This document shows, one piece after another, positions 34,123-43,489 of a stretch of 64,000 nucleotides of DNA. The notes beneath the pieces were generated by a model that saw only the letters and a list, made by a program, of their open reading frames with translations, was not told where the DNA came from and searched no databases. A program made the position numbers and the translations under genes. Each line of letters starts with the position of its first letter. Positions within the stretch are counted from its first letter, which is position 1. Source of the DNA: Macrothele yani (Eukaryota > Arthropoda > Arachnida > Araneae > Macrothelidae); NCBI GenBank assembly GCA_039090855.1, contig CM077005.1:17461921-17525920 (forward strand), read 5' to 3'.

Positions 34123-35719
34123 TTTTCTACACAGTTAATAATATGATTCTGACCAATCAAAGCCGTAAGGAAGTTGGCTAGAGGATGCATATTAACTACC
34201 TAAAGGAACCTTAGTGCTATGGATATGACGGTCCTATTAAAACAAAAAATTAAATAATATAAACAAAATCACAAAAAAAGCTTAAAAATCTGTTTATAAA
34301 AGAATATAAAAACAAATAAAAAAGAAAACTAGTTATTCATCACTAGGATAGCTATACTAAAAATAGTAAAACCAACATTAAAATTAATAAGATTCAGATT
34401 AATCTATAGAAGCTCACTAAGGTGATTTAATACATGCAAAGATTATTAAATACACTGCTCGTGTATTTTATAATATTTCTCATGTATTCTGGAGAGTTAA
34501 TTCTGCTCTTTCTGATCATACAGATCCACAGTCTTAAGTTTATATATATTTTTTTCTCTGGTTAAAATATCCGCGCGTTGGTTTCTTGCTGTATGAGGAG
34601 GCCATCAGCCCCACCCTCACTGCCCCCCAGCAACTAGGGAGTGGCGGAAGAGGTCAGCCATGTTCTTCTCTTGTGAGGAGAAAAGTTTTTGTCACACAAG
34701 AGGTAAGCTCTCTTCCTTGTTTTTGGGTTCTAGGTTTTATAAGTTCAATGTTTGTACTTCATGTACTTTTTCTCTGTTGTTTTTTAGCTTTTCAGCTTTT
34801 AGGCGTTGGTTTGTCTGTTAACATTTTTGCGGGTTTTAACTCTTTCTTTTCTTTGTAACTTTGAGCGTCTTTTGGGGTACCTAGGAACAGAAGATGCATA
34901 AGCTTGTTCCTTTTCTATGCGCTGTTTTTTCAAAGTAGTTAAGTTCTTAATAACTAATTAATTATGCACTTAAAGCACTGCTGAAATACTTTGTACATAT
35001 TGCAACTAACTGTTTAAGGTATATAACTTTCACAAAGTTTTCTTTAGTTAATTATTATCTTTAACTTATTCTCGTTTTCGTGCTGTCATAAGTTGTAGAG
35101 TAGGGGGTTTTAGACTCAAGTTTTCTTTCAAAAATCTGTTCGTTAAAAATTAATATTTCCTTTTTTAATTGCAATGTAAAAATTTGGATTTCTTTTGCAT
35201 TGATTTTCAGGTTTAAATTCTCTCTCAAACGAACTTGGCGTTTCGTTATGGCTGAAAATCATTTCTAATTATTATGTCACTCTCACAGCTTGAGTTCTCT
35301 TTAATCTTCTTCTCTCTGTTTAATAGTAACAGATGAAGAGCATGGGTCGGGCCAGTAAGGTTAATGGATGCAAGCGAAATTGTTAACTAGTGCTAGGTCA
35401 TGCAACTCTACGGAGGACATGACATATATATATATTTTAAACTATTTTAGGTGGGAATGTTACTTGCATCTATGGCCTTGCAGAAACCCATTTCCAACTA
35501 GGTCTTTGTGGAAGTGAGAAAATGCAGAGTTTTGCTGGTCCTTGATAAAGCCAAGGCTCAGTATTCTCGACACCTTCTACATTCAGTAGTTTTATTTTAT
35601 TTTTTTATCTTTTTCTCCTTTTACTCACACAGGTAGATACATAACCTTTTCTATGTTGTACTAGGTGTGAGTCAAAATTATATCTGTATTTTTTGCTTAG
35701 GTATCTTCTTTATAGAATG
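33889..35719 (+). repeat. Right arm of the 1831-bp inverted repeat (PLE 3' part, plus strand)
   Basis: Holds the RT C-terminus and about 1.6 kb of downstream sequence. A small frame at 34586-34858 and a splice-donor consensus (aagag|gtaagc near 34705) followed by ttttttag are present in both arms; whether they are used is unknown. It ends at ttctttatagaatg, then 110 bp of unique sequence lead to a (TA)n tract (35831-35851). Confidence 0.95.
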
Positions 35720-35859
35720 TGAATTCTGAATTTTCAAAACTGCTGCGTTGCGCGTTTTGATCTTCAGGTTATTTTGCAACCTTCGTTTTAAATTCTAAAA
35801 TTTTTCCTTAGTCTTCAGTTTTGCTCTTAAGTATATATATATATATATATATTTCTCGT

Positions 35860-36515
35860 CCGATCGGGAGATTTTCAGCATTTAGAAGCTACAACTCGAC
35901 ACATTATCTGAAGGCATGTGAATGATGAAAATCTCCGGGTAGGAAGAGACATTTTTCATATTTTGCACTTTTGGCAATCCCCCCCCCGACAGGTTTGCTG
36001 AGTAAGCACAAGCCTTTAAATAATGTGTTGTTGTAGTGCTGAAAATCTCCTGATTGAACGAGAAAATTTTCACATTTTACACTTTTGGTGGTACCCCCCC
36101 TCCATTGGGTTTACCGAGTAAGCACATGCCCTGAGTTAATGTCTCGAGTTGTAACTTGTAAATGCTGAAAATCTGATTGGACGATACAATTTTGGTATCA
36201 CCCCCCCCCCCACCCACACACACACACACACACACACGTTTTCAGAGTAGGGCACGTGCGCTCAGATAATGTGTCGAGTTGTAGCTTGTAAATCTCTCGA
36301 TCGGACGAGAAATGTTTCATATTTTACACTTGTAGTATTACCCCCCCCTCCTCCGACAGGTTTGCTCAGTAGGTTCATGCCCTGAGATAATGTTTCCAGT
36401 TGTAATTTGTAAATGCTGAAAATCTCCCGATCGGACGAAAATTTTTTCATATTTTACACTTTTAGTATCCCCCCCCCCCCGACAGGTTTGCTGAGTAGGC
36501 ACGTGCCCGTAAATA
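35860..36515. repeat. ~125-bp tandem repeat, about 5 diverged copies
   Basis: Units share gataatgtgtcgagttgtag, gctgaaaatct-c-gat-gga and ttcatattttacactttt, followed by a poly-C stretch of variable length and gacaggtttgctgagtaggc. A (CA)n run at 36211-36238 lies in one unit. Homopolymer variation makes exact edges uncertain. Confidence 0.85.
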
Positions 36516-37190
36516 TTTAGTGCTTAAGTAACTTACGGCGAACATTTTCTCGGTCAAACTCTTACTATTGGGCTAAGAAACGGCAATTGTTATACGGCCC
36601 CTTAAGCATTTGTGCCCAAATGTCCGTCCGCCCCGTCTTTCACACAGAAAATCGTAAATATGCCTCAATTTCTTAATGAATGATTATGAGATATAAGTGA
36701 AAAAAACCTTGTGCACACCACTTGCTCAAGTAGGGAGTAATATAGGAACACTATAATTTTTAACGCAGAGCAATTTCATTGCTTTAAAAGGGAATGTGCC
36801 CAAATGTCCGGGTGCCCAAAAGTCCGGTGCCCAAATGTCCGAACCCCGTGCCCAACATGTGCAACATCCAGAATATGCACGGAGAGAAACTGTCAAAGTA
36901 TAACGACCTACGTTACGAAGTCATGGAAATGTGGCATATGGAGAACGTCACCACTGTCCCCATAGTAACATGAGCCACAGGGTTTGTACCTAAGACCATT
37001 CACAGCTCTATACAAAAAAACAAAAAAATAAATGGAATCTCTATTAATAATAATAATAACATAGGTAAATTGTGTTGCGTTCTATGATGTTATCTTCTTG
37101 GTGGGGAAAGAGTCGCGCGATATGAACTGAACTATCTTTAGCTACTACGGCAAGAAGTTTTCTTGATCAACGCTTAACAGCGTTTAAGTG
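36516..37190. other. No recognisable gene
   Basis: Contains a gtgcccaaatgtccg phrase repeated four times (36608-36842), otherwise unassigned. Confidence 0.4.
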
Positions 37191-37207
37191 TGTGAAAACA
37201 CAAGTTT

Positions 37208-37288
37208 GCCGGTGACGTTATCGAATCCCCCCCCCCCCCAAGCTTCTGCTCCGGAGCCGAATGCTTTTCCAATTAAGCTACATCGACG
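37208..37288 (-). other. tRNA-like sequence in 3' LTR of family B
   Basis: Minus strand GTCGATGTAGCTTAATTGG then a CTCCGGAG anticodon-loop region. A poly-G expansion separates it from a decayed B box (GATTCGATAAC). Confidence 0.65.
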
Positions 37289-37515
37289 GAATTTATTCCT
37301 GCAAGTTTGCCGTCTTCACATGCGCTTCACCTCTGCACACGTCAACCCCCCCCTCCCTTGAGAAAGGGCTGGGACGGAATCGTGGGTTTCCGGGTCAGCC
37401 GACAAACCACGCTTGAAGTAACACTCTGTACGAGAAGAAGGAATTTCAGACGATGTGTGGAAAAAGCATCACACATTTTTCGAAGAACCCAACGGCCAGT
37501 AGAATCATTTTTCAC

Positions 37516-37527
37516 GTTCGGGCGCCA
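37516..37527 (-). promoter_or_regulatory. Primer-binding site of family B
   Basis: TGGCGCCCGAAC on the minus strand, the same 12 nt as in family A and likewise next to the LTR. The following bases differ (GTGAAA). Confidence 0.78.
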
Positions 37528-37545
37528 ATGTGAAAACAGAAATTT

Positions 37546-37613
37546 GTCGGCGCTCGAATCCCCGCATCCTCCTGCTCCGGAGCCGAATACTTTCCCACTT
37601 AAGCTACACCGAC
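37546..37613 (-). other. tRNA-like sequence in 5' LTR of family B
   Basis: Acceptor GTCGGTG/CGCCGAC pairs. A box TAGCTTAAGTGG, T-loop GATTCGAGC; the T-arm 3' side is shortened by several bases. As in family A, the anticodon-loop centre (CTCCGGAG) is a perfect palindrome. Confidence 0.7.
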
Positions 37614-37699
37614 AAGAACTTATCGCAGCTGCATTGCCAACTTGACATGTGCGTCACCTCTGTAGTACGGCACAACTGCCATATTAAACCGAGCAGTTA

Positions 37700-38465
37700 T
37701 GATGGCTTTGACATTATGTAGTATCGAAATTTGAAGATATTATTAATGACATCTATGAAAAATGCAATTGCAAGGATTTGGGTATCTGAGGATACAGCAT
37801 CAATAAAAATTGGAAAGGGAGTGTGACATCACATCTCCCAGGCTCTTCAATGCCACATTGCAAAATATCTTTCAATCATTGAACTAGAAAACTAAAGGGA
37901 TAAAAACCAATAGAGGTTATTTAACTCACCTTCGTTTTGCTCATGACGTAGTCGTTTTTGCAACTACCTATGCATCAGGAATTTGCTGAAAAGAGTAAAG
38001 AAGTGGGATTAAAAATACACTTTTAGAAAACAAAACTGGTACAAAATTTGGGAGATGTGAATCCGTTTATTGGTGTAAATATGACATGGATGTTAAGTCA
38101 GAAAACTTGAAAATTTCAAGTTTTCAGATAATATCCGAAAACTTGAAAATTTTGTCGTCCTGGAACGGGAATCGAACCCGCGTCTCTCGGATGGAGCCAG
38201 AGTATGCTAACCACTACACCACCCAGAATGGTCAAGTTTCAAGTTTCCGATTAATTCGAATATAACCAAGCAACCAGCATTCATAGTCCAAGCAACCAGC
38301 ATTCATGATGAAATCCCGTATTTCATTCATTAACAAAACTGATGTGCAATGCTTTAACTGGAAATGAAAATTTATCGATTGATGGGGGAAATCTGGTGAT
38401 AACCGATAACTACATTTACCTCTGGCAACAGATATCAAGTGAGGGTCACACTGATGAAGAAATTA
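37700..38465 (+). pseudogene. RTE-like reverse transcriptase remnant, split by an S3 repeat
   Basis: Readable pieces are IKIGKGV (before the usual RQGD), LFNATLQNIFQ-type, GIKTNRGYLTHLRFAHDVVV (RT motif C, with FAHD in place of FADD) and, after the insertion, NENLSIDGGNLVITDNYIYL plus HTDEEI. The order matches RTE-clade RTs. The mutated catalytic aspartate, frame breaks and the 290-bp insertion (38042-38330) show it is dead. Confidence 0.78.
38042..38330 (-). mobile_element. tRNA-like repeat family S3, inserted copy
   Basis: On the minus strand a tRNA-like head (GGGTGGTGTAGTGGTTAGCA A-box region; B box GGGTTCGATTCCC) and the S3 tail (cggattcacatctcccaaat-like). It separates two parts of the RT pseudogene, so it is younger. 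gcaaccagcattcat is directly repeated at 38270-38304. Confidence 0.78.
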
Positions 38466-40575
38466 TTCTTTTTGCGCGGTACTACTGTCCAGTGTTTCCT
38501 CACATTCAGTTGCAGAAATTTCTCTCGCTGCCGCGTTTAACCCCTCCCCCCCTTTTCTTTCCAATAATGAGCACCCGAACAGCACGTATAGTGACCTCCA
38601 TCCACTGCTCACCTGAAAACGGGATGTGTTTCCGTGCCAAATGCACGTCAGCAGCCTCGTTTGTTCCACGTGTTCATGATACCCAGTCGACGCTGAAGCG
38701 CGCTTCGCATAACAATGGGGGCCCCAACATTACGTGTAGCACGAAACGGGGAGGAGCTTTTGACTCATCCTGGTATAAGGATGTTTCTAACAAATTTGCG
38801 ACTCAGTGTGCGTTCATTTATCGATTAGCTCATTCAGTCTTGTGGAAGAAAGTTGACAGCGAGAGGCCATGTCGATTACGGGAAACGTTGGGCTCGTTGA
38901 GTGAAAGTGAAATGTGCGTAAGAAAAAAAGACATTATGAGCCCGAAGCAAAGTCCAGGTAATGAGGTAGCATGTTTATAAAACATCTACGGCTTCCTGCT
39001 TGGAAATCGTTTAAAAAAAAGAGACTCTACCGGGTGAAAGAAGTAAGGGTTTTGTAATGGAGATGGAGAATGTAGTGTTTTAGGTTGGGTGTGTCTTTTG
39101 TTCAAGACAAGGAGTTCTGAATAATAGACTGCGGCAGTGAGAGAGAAGCCTTGATGCCTCTTTTGCTTCGGGTGATGGCTGAGAATAGAGAACGTGGCGA
39201 ACCACTTGCTCGCTGGAAGTTAGTAGAAGTTGGCTAGCTGCTTCCTAAGATGGCGCCGGTTGCTGTTTCAAGTTAACCGTGCCTTCGTAATTAAGCGACA
39301 CTCCCCTGTTTGAAACCTTATTCGTTCGCACCTGGCGGAAACCAGCGATGAAGCAGCGCTTGGGGGTCGTTTGAGGTCAATGGCTAATGGGAGTATGGCT
39401 GCCTCTTTTGACCATTAAGTCTTTTTTGGTACTTGGTGGTGGCATCTAATGACCAGATGACATAGTAGCAGTCTCGCCTGTAGTTCTTTCTTTCTTTGCT
39501 TCACGCGTTTCTTTTGGAACTGAGATTGTGTCGTTGTGGCTCGCCTAACTAGGGGGAGGGATATGTTGCCGGTGGTCAAATTGTAGGTTATTGCAGCCGC
39601 TGGCTGCTATCATAGAAAGGAGGGGGAAATCGCAGTGGTTGTAAACTTTCGCTTTTTTGAGTTATGAGCTCCTTTTTTGATGGGCGATGGTCTGCTGAAA
39701 TTCAGACTCAATTGTTCTAGTCTTTATTTTTTTCCCCTCGCTTGCCTTTCTTTTACTTTTTAAACTCGTTTTCAAGTACGGGAACTGAAGCCATTTTCTG
39801 CTTTCTCTTAACCTCATCATCCCTATCTACCCAACCTTTTTTTTTTTTTTTTTTTAGTTTCTTCTCTTAGTGGCGTCAAATTTGGTGCTTGTAACAATGA
39901 TTCTCTGAGGCCAGAGACGAATTTGACTTTTTTTGCTACCCCAGGCACCGAATCGAAGGCCGCCCCCTATTTCCTTACTGATTTTTTTCTTTCAGATTTT
40001 TTGCCCGGAAAAAGCAAAAGTAAATAATTTGTTTTGATTATGCTGCGACTTTGTTGAAAAGTACGTTTTGAAGACCTATTTTAGGAAAGTGCTAATTGTT
40101 GTGTCTCTCCGTCGATATGTCAAAGTTTCCACCGTCCTTACAAATTCTTAAAAGTCCTTAAAAAGTGCTTATTTTTTTACGGCGCTTAGAAGTCCTTATT
40201 TTATTTTATTTTTTGCCAAAAATGGCCAAAAATACTTAAAAATTATTTATTGTTTCTACTTGCCACCGCAAAAACCAAAAGGTGTTTGTTACACATACCG
40301 GCCACTAAATTAGACACTTTTATTTAATACCGGGTTGGATCTCCTTTAATCCGAATAACAACACATTATGCGGTTCAGCAGATTCCACGAGATGCTGAGA
40401 GCATCTACGGGGGTCCGGCTTACTATGGATGATTTGTGGATAATACGTAACGTCGGAGGACGTTTCCTATCTCGTACAAGAAAACTGATCACATAAATAT
40501 TTATGGGCCGTATAAAAATTGCACTTTGTTTTAGAAATGTTGAAATCTAAGGTGGGTTACACCAAACCTAAACAA
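38466..40575. other. Long unassigned stretch, possible regulatory DNA around 39200-39600
   Basis: No transposon or conserved protein recognised. 39200-39600 is relatively repeat-free and includes aagatggcgccggttgc, close to the YY1 consensus found at promoters, and an aaccac motif of RUNX-site type. An alternative promoter or enhancer is possible but rests on motifs alone. 40310-40450 (aaattagacacttttattta, ggttggatctcctttaatcc) resembles a fragment of another DNA transposon. Confidence 0.35.
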
Positions 40576-40686
40576 ATATACACTATCTACCAACAAGTAA
40601 TTGGACACTGTAACGTACCAGGAGATGTGACGTACCTGCCCGAAGGACGCACACGACATAAAGGCAGATAGGAATCAGAATAAAGC

Positions 40687-40758
40687 GTCCGCGTAGCTCA
40701 ATTGGTAGAGCAACTTATTCCAGAATGAGGGGACCCGGGTTCGAATCCTGGCGCGGAT
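40687..40758 (+). other. tRNA-like sequence in 5' LTR of family A copy 2
   Basis: 72 nt. GTCCGCG/CGCGGAT acceptor, GCTC/GAGC D arm, CCGGG/CCTGG T arm, A box TAGCTCAATTGG, B box GGTTCGAATCC. Anticodon region CTTAT-TCCAGA-ATGAG. Confidence 0.85.
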
Positions 40759-40790
40759 AAAAATGACTGAGAAATTTACTTCGTTGTAAT

Positions 40791-40802
40791 TGGCGCCCGA
40801 AC
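40791..40802 (+). promoter_or_regulatory. Primer-binding site of family A copy 2
   Basis: TGGCGCCCGAAC, two bases after the 5' LTR. The following bases (TATTCG) do not continue the match to a tRNA-Lys type primer. Confidence 0.82.
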
Positions 40803-41001
40803 TATTCGGATGACCCGATCGTTCAAAATCTCGCATTGGTGTGATGTTATTTCCACACCACGAGATAGGAAAAATAAGAGAATCCTTTCTCCAGCACTTC
40901 GAAAAAAAATAAGGGGGAGATGATGTAACGTACCAGGAGATGTGACTTACCTGCCCGACGGACGCACACGACATAAAGGCAGATAGGAATCAGAATAAAG
41001 C

Positions 41002-41073
41002 GTCCGCGTAGCTCAATTGGTAGAGCAACTTATTCCGGAATGAGGGGACCCGGGTTCGAATTGTGGCGTGGAC
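41002..41073 (+). other. tRNA-like sequence in 3' LTR of family A copy 2
   Basis: 72 nt, GTCCGCG/CGTGGAC acceptor pairs. The T arm is damaged (CCGGG/TTGTGG side) while A and B boxes survive. Confidence 0.82.
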
Positions 41074-41142
41074 AGAAATGACGGAGAAATTTACTTCGTT
41101 ATAACACCTGTGATAGCAAAGGAAAACGAAGTTTATTCACCT

Positions 41143-42195
41143 TCAATAGTTGGTTGAGCCTCCACGAGCGGCGATTACAGCTGCGACCCTCCGGGGCATG
41201 CTCTCAACCAGGCGTTGTACGACGGCCAGCGGTATTTTCTTCCACTCGGCTTGGAGTTGGAGCGTCGACTTAAGGTGGGAGCACACCTTAAGTCGACGCT
41301 CCAACTCGTCCCAGAGGTGCTCGATAGGGTTAAGGTCCGGGCTCTGCTCAGGCCAGTCCATTCGATTAACCCCATTGCCATCATACCAAGCCATGGTGGA
41401 CCTCGCAACATGACAGGTGGCATTATCATCCTGAAAGTAACATGGGTCCACCCCGTAAGACTGCCACAGCGTAGGAAGCGTGTGGTCATCCAAAATGGTG
41501 CAGTAGGTCTCGGCGTTGAGTCTACCAAGAATTGCGACCAAAGGTCCCGTGCTATACCAGGAGAAACACCCCCATAGCATAATTCCACCGCCGCCGAACT
41601 TCACAGTTGGCACAATACATTGCGGCAGGAGGCGTTCTCCAGGCAGACGCCAAACCCAGACCCTGCCATCCGAACGGTAGAGGGTGAACCTTGATTCGTC
41701 GCTCCAGAGAACCTGTTTACACTGTTCAACGGTCCACTGTCGACGTTCTTTGCACCACGTTAGCCGAGCAGCGCTATTGGACTTGGTGATCAAAGGCTTG
41801 TGGGCGGCAGCACGTCCATGATAACCGAGCAGATGGGCTTCCTTACGGATGGTATTCATCGAAAGAACACTCCCGGATGCCCGTTGAAACTCCTCGCGGA
41901 TGTGGCCTATCGATTTGGTGCGGTTCTTCCGAATTTCTCTGGCCAGCACCCGTCGGTCTCTAACTCATAGTTTTGTGGGTCTGCCGAGTCGGGGCGCATT
42001 CCGACAGTCACCTCTCATCTTCCACTTGTCAATCACGCAGGCCACTGTCGATTTTGGGTACTTCAACTCGCTGGATATGTCACGTATGGATCGGCCATTT
42101 CTGTGATACCCGATGATTACACCTTTTTCGAAATCAGAGAGCTCCGAACTGCGTGGCATCTTGCAAGCGACTGGTTGCGTTGTTGTTTCCCACAC
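41143..42195 (-). pseudogene. Tc1-like transposase, frameshifted
   Basis: N-terminal part 42195-41965: MPRSSELSDFEKGVIIGYHR, the first HTH of Tc1 transposases, to RLGRPTKL. The reading then moves frame into a 268-codon piece ending 41143. This has the second HTH region, WSDESRF (first D), [19 protein letters not shown] (second D) and [18 protein letters not shown] (E), ending [18 protein letters not shown]. All three DDE residues are present, so a single frame disruption between 41965 and 41949 is the main visible defect. Confidence 0.92.
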
Positions 42196-42297
42196 GATAT
42201 TTAACGGCGGCGGCCGTGACGTGTATCAGGACCGCAGATATCGTCGATTTCAGGGGTGTCCAATTACTTGTTGGTAGATAGTGTATATCACGTTTGA

Positions 42298-42666
42298 ATT
42301 ACACAGTGGTCCGCTGGCCGTTGGCCAGTAAAACTTCCGTCGGACCACTGAACTATTGAATTTACTGGCTCGGATGGCCTGTAAGTCTTTTTTTTTTTTT
42401 TCTAATTTGTCACAAGTTAAATGAATTTCTATTTGTTTTGCCTTGCTGTATGGTTTCCTTTTTAGGCAGCAAACTAATGATAGTTTCAAAAACAAATATT
42501 GGAGATAATTCCATTGAATTGATACGTTATTTTTTACATATATTGTAAATGTCTTTAAGTTTTTTTTTATTGTTTTTTTTTTACGGGCCAGTGGGCATTT
42601 TGGTGGACCAGTGGTTTGCAAATTCTAGTGGTCCGCTGGGCCAGTAGAAGATTTATTTTTAATTCT
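42298..42666 (+). repeat. Interspersed repeat, gtccgctggcc family, full-length-like copy
   Basis: Runs from cagtggtccgctggccgttg to ggtccgctgggccagtagaa. Relatives are at 11694-11770 and 12800-12965. The two ends share the gtggtccgctgg motif as a direct, not inverted, repeat. Class unknown. Confidence 0.65.
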
Positions 42667-43030
42667 AACACAGTATATCTCCTTTTTTATGAGTTCAAAA
42701 AGCTCAAACTTAAACCATTATACAACGCTATCAATAGATGAACAATGCACTTGAAAATTTGGAAAATTTTAAACTTAAGGGGTGTTAACCCCCTCATATG
42801 TAAACTAACATATATAATCATTTTCACGCGCTCTTAAAAGCTCAAACTTAAATCATTAAACAACAACATCAATAGACGAGCAACGAACAATTCAATAGAC
42901 GATCGAACAAAATTTCGGCGGGTGTACACCGTCTCCCAAAATCAAAGCAGGTCATGATGCTTAAATTTCGAAAATATGGTAGCGATTATTTTTAAGGTTA
43001 CTGTGCTAAGTGTGCTCAAGTTCAGTGGGC
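42667..43030. other. No recognisable gene
   Basis: A phrase aaagctcaaacttaaa-cattaa-caac-tcaatag is repeated at 42698-42740 and 42837-42880, a short imperfect duplication. Nothing else identified. Confidence 0.4.
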
Positions 43031-43039
43031 TGGTGTCCA

Positions 43040-43480
43040 GTGGGCATCTTGCCGGTGGGCAAAATGTCCGACACCAGCATTTACGTCTACAGCATACCAC
43101 GTGTTCATCAGACACTCATTTAACTGGCTCAGATTTGACGGAGGAGGACTGAGCTCCCGGAACTGTTTTTCTAACACGTCCCATACATTCTCAATGGAGT
43201 TCAGATTCGGGCTTGAGAAGATGGTGGAAGGCGCTGTCATGCTCGCTGAACCATTTCCGAACACATTGTCGTCCATGAAAAAGTCGTCATCTGCTCGATA
43301 AAAAATCAACATTGCAGGATGGACTTGATCGGCAACAATGTTCAGATAATCCTTGAGGGACACCCGACCCTCCAGAAATATCAGGGGACCCGTTTAGCAC
43401 CAACAGAATGTGCCCCACACCATGACACCACTGTTGCCGTGAAAATTCTTCTAATTTCCGGTACATCACTTCTTGTAAAG
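43040..43480 (-). pseudogene. Tc1-like transposase C-terminal fragment
   Basis: Minus strand: PLIFLEGRVSLKDYLNIVAD, then FFMDDNV (second catalytic D region), then NLNSIENVWDVLEKQFREL with the catalytic E, and PPPSNLSQLNECLMNTWYAV. A different Tc1 lineage from the other copies in the window. The N-terminal half and the usual end are missing. Confidence 0.85.
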
Positions 43481-43489
43481 AAATACCCA

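Larger units (their letters stand above)
37191..37674 (-). mobile_element. tRNA-bearing miniature LTR retrotransposon, family B
   Basis: Direct terminal repeats 37191-37344 (154 bp) and 37529-37674 (146 bp) end CA/TG on both sides. Minus strand TGGCGCCCGAAC (37516-37527) lies one base inside the 5' LTR. A purine tract (minus strand of cccccccctccctt, 37345-37358) lies by the 3' LTR. The 184-bp internal region shares gtgtggaaa--catcacac, tttttcgaag and gggtcagccg with family A, so the families are related. No clear target duplication was found. LTRs diverge more than those of family A, suggesting an older copy. Confidence 0.78.
40609..41103 (+). mobile_element. tRNA-bearing miniature LTR retrotransposon, family A, copy 2
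   Basis: 495 bp with two 180-bp LTRs (40609-40788 and 40924-41103), TGTAACG to CGTTRTA. The 4-bp ACAC duplication is at 40605-40608 and 41104-41107. Primer-binding site TGGCGCCCGAAC at 40791-40802, purine tract aagggggaga at 40911-40920, internal region only 135 bp with no coding frame. Equal LTR length and few differences (about one in twenty) indicate a fairly recent insertion. Copy 1 has an extra segment of about 120 bp internally. Confidence 0.92.
40581..42283 (-). mobile_element. Tc1-like DNA transposon (second family) with nested TRIM
   Basis: Terminal repeats of at least 28 bp begin CACTATCTACCAACAAGT and are bordered by TA at both ends (40579-40580, 42284-42285). The gene runs on the minus strand. 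A family A miniature LTR element (40609-41103) lies just inside the left terminal repeat. Without it and the 4-bp duplication the transposon is about 1.2 kb, shorter than the usual 1.3-1.7 kb. Confidence 0.95.

Noticed and set aside
37307..37645. 112-codon plus-strand frame
   Set aside because: It runs antisense through the miniature LTR element of family B and is an accident of that element.
38342..38980. 212-codon plus-strand frame
   Set aside because: Its first part is the end of the RTE-like pseudogene and the remainder resembles no protein, so the frame is a chance fusion.
40687..40758. Functional tRNA genes in the LTRs
   Set aside because: Acceptor, D and T arms are good, but the anticodon loop is not canonical and copies sit inside LTRs. 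They are called tRNA-like rather than tRNA.
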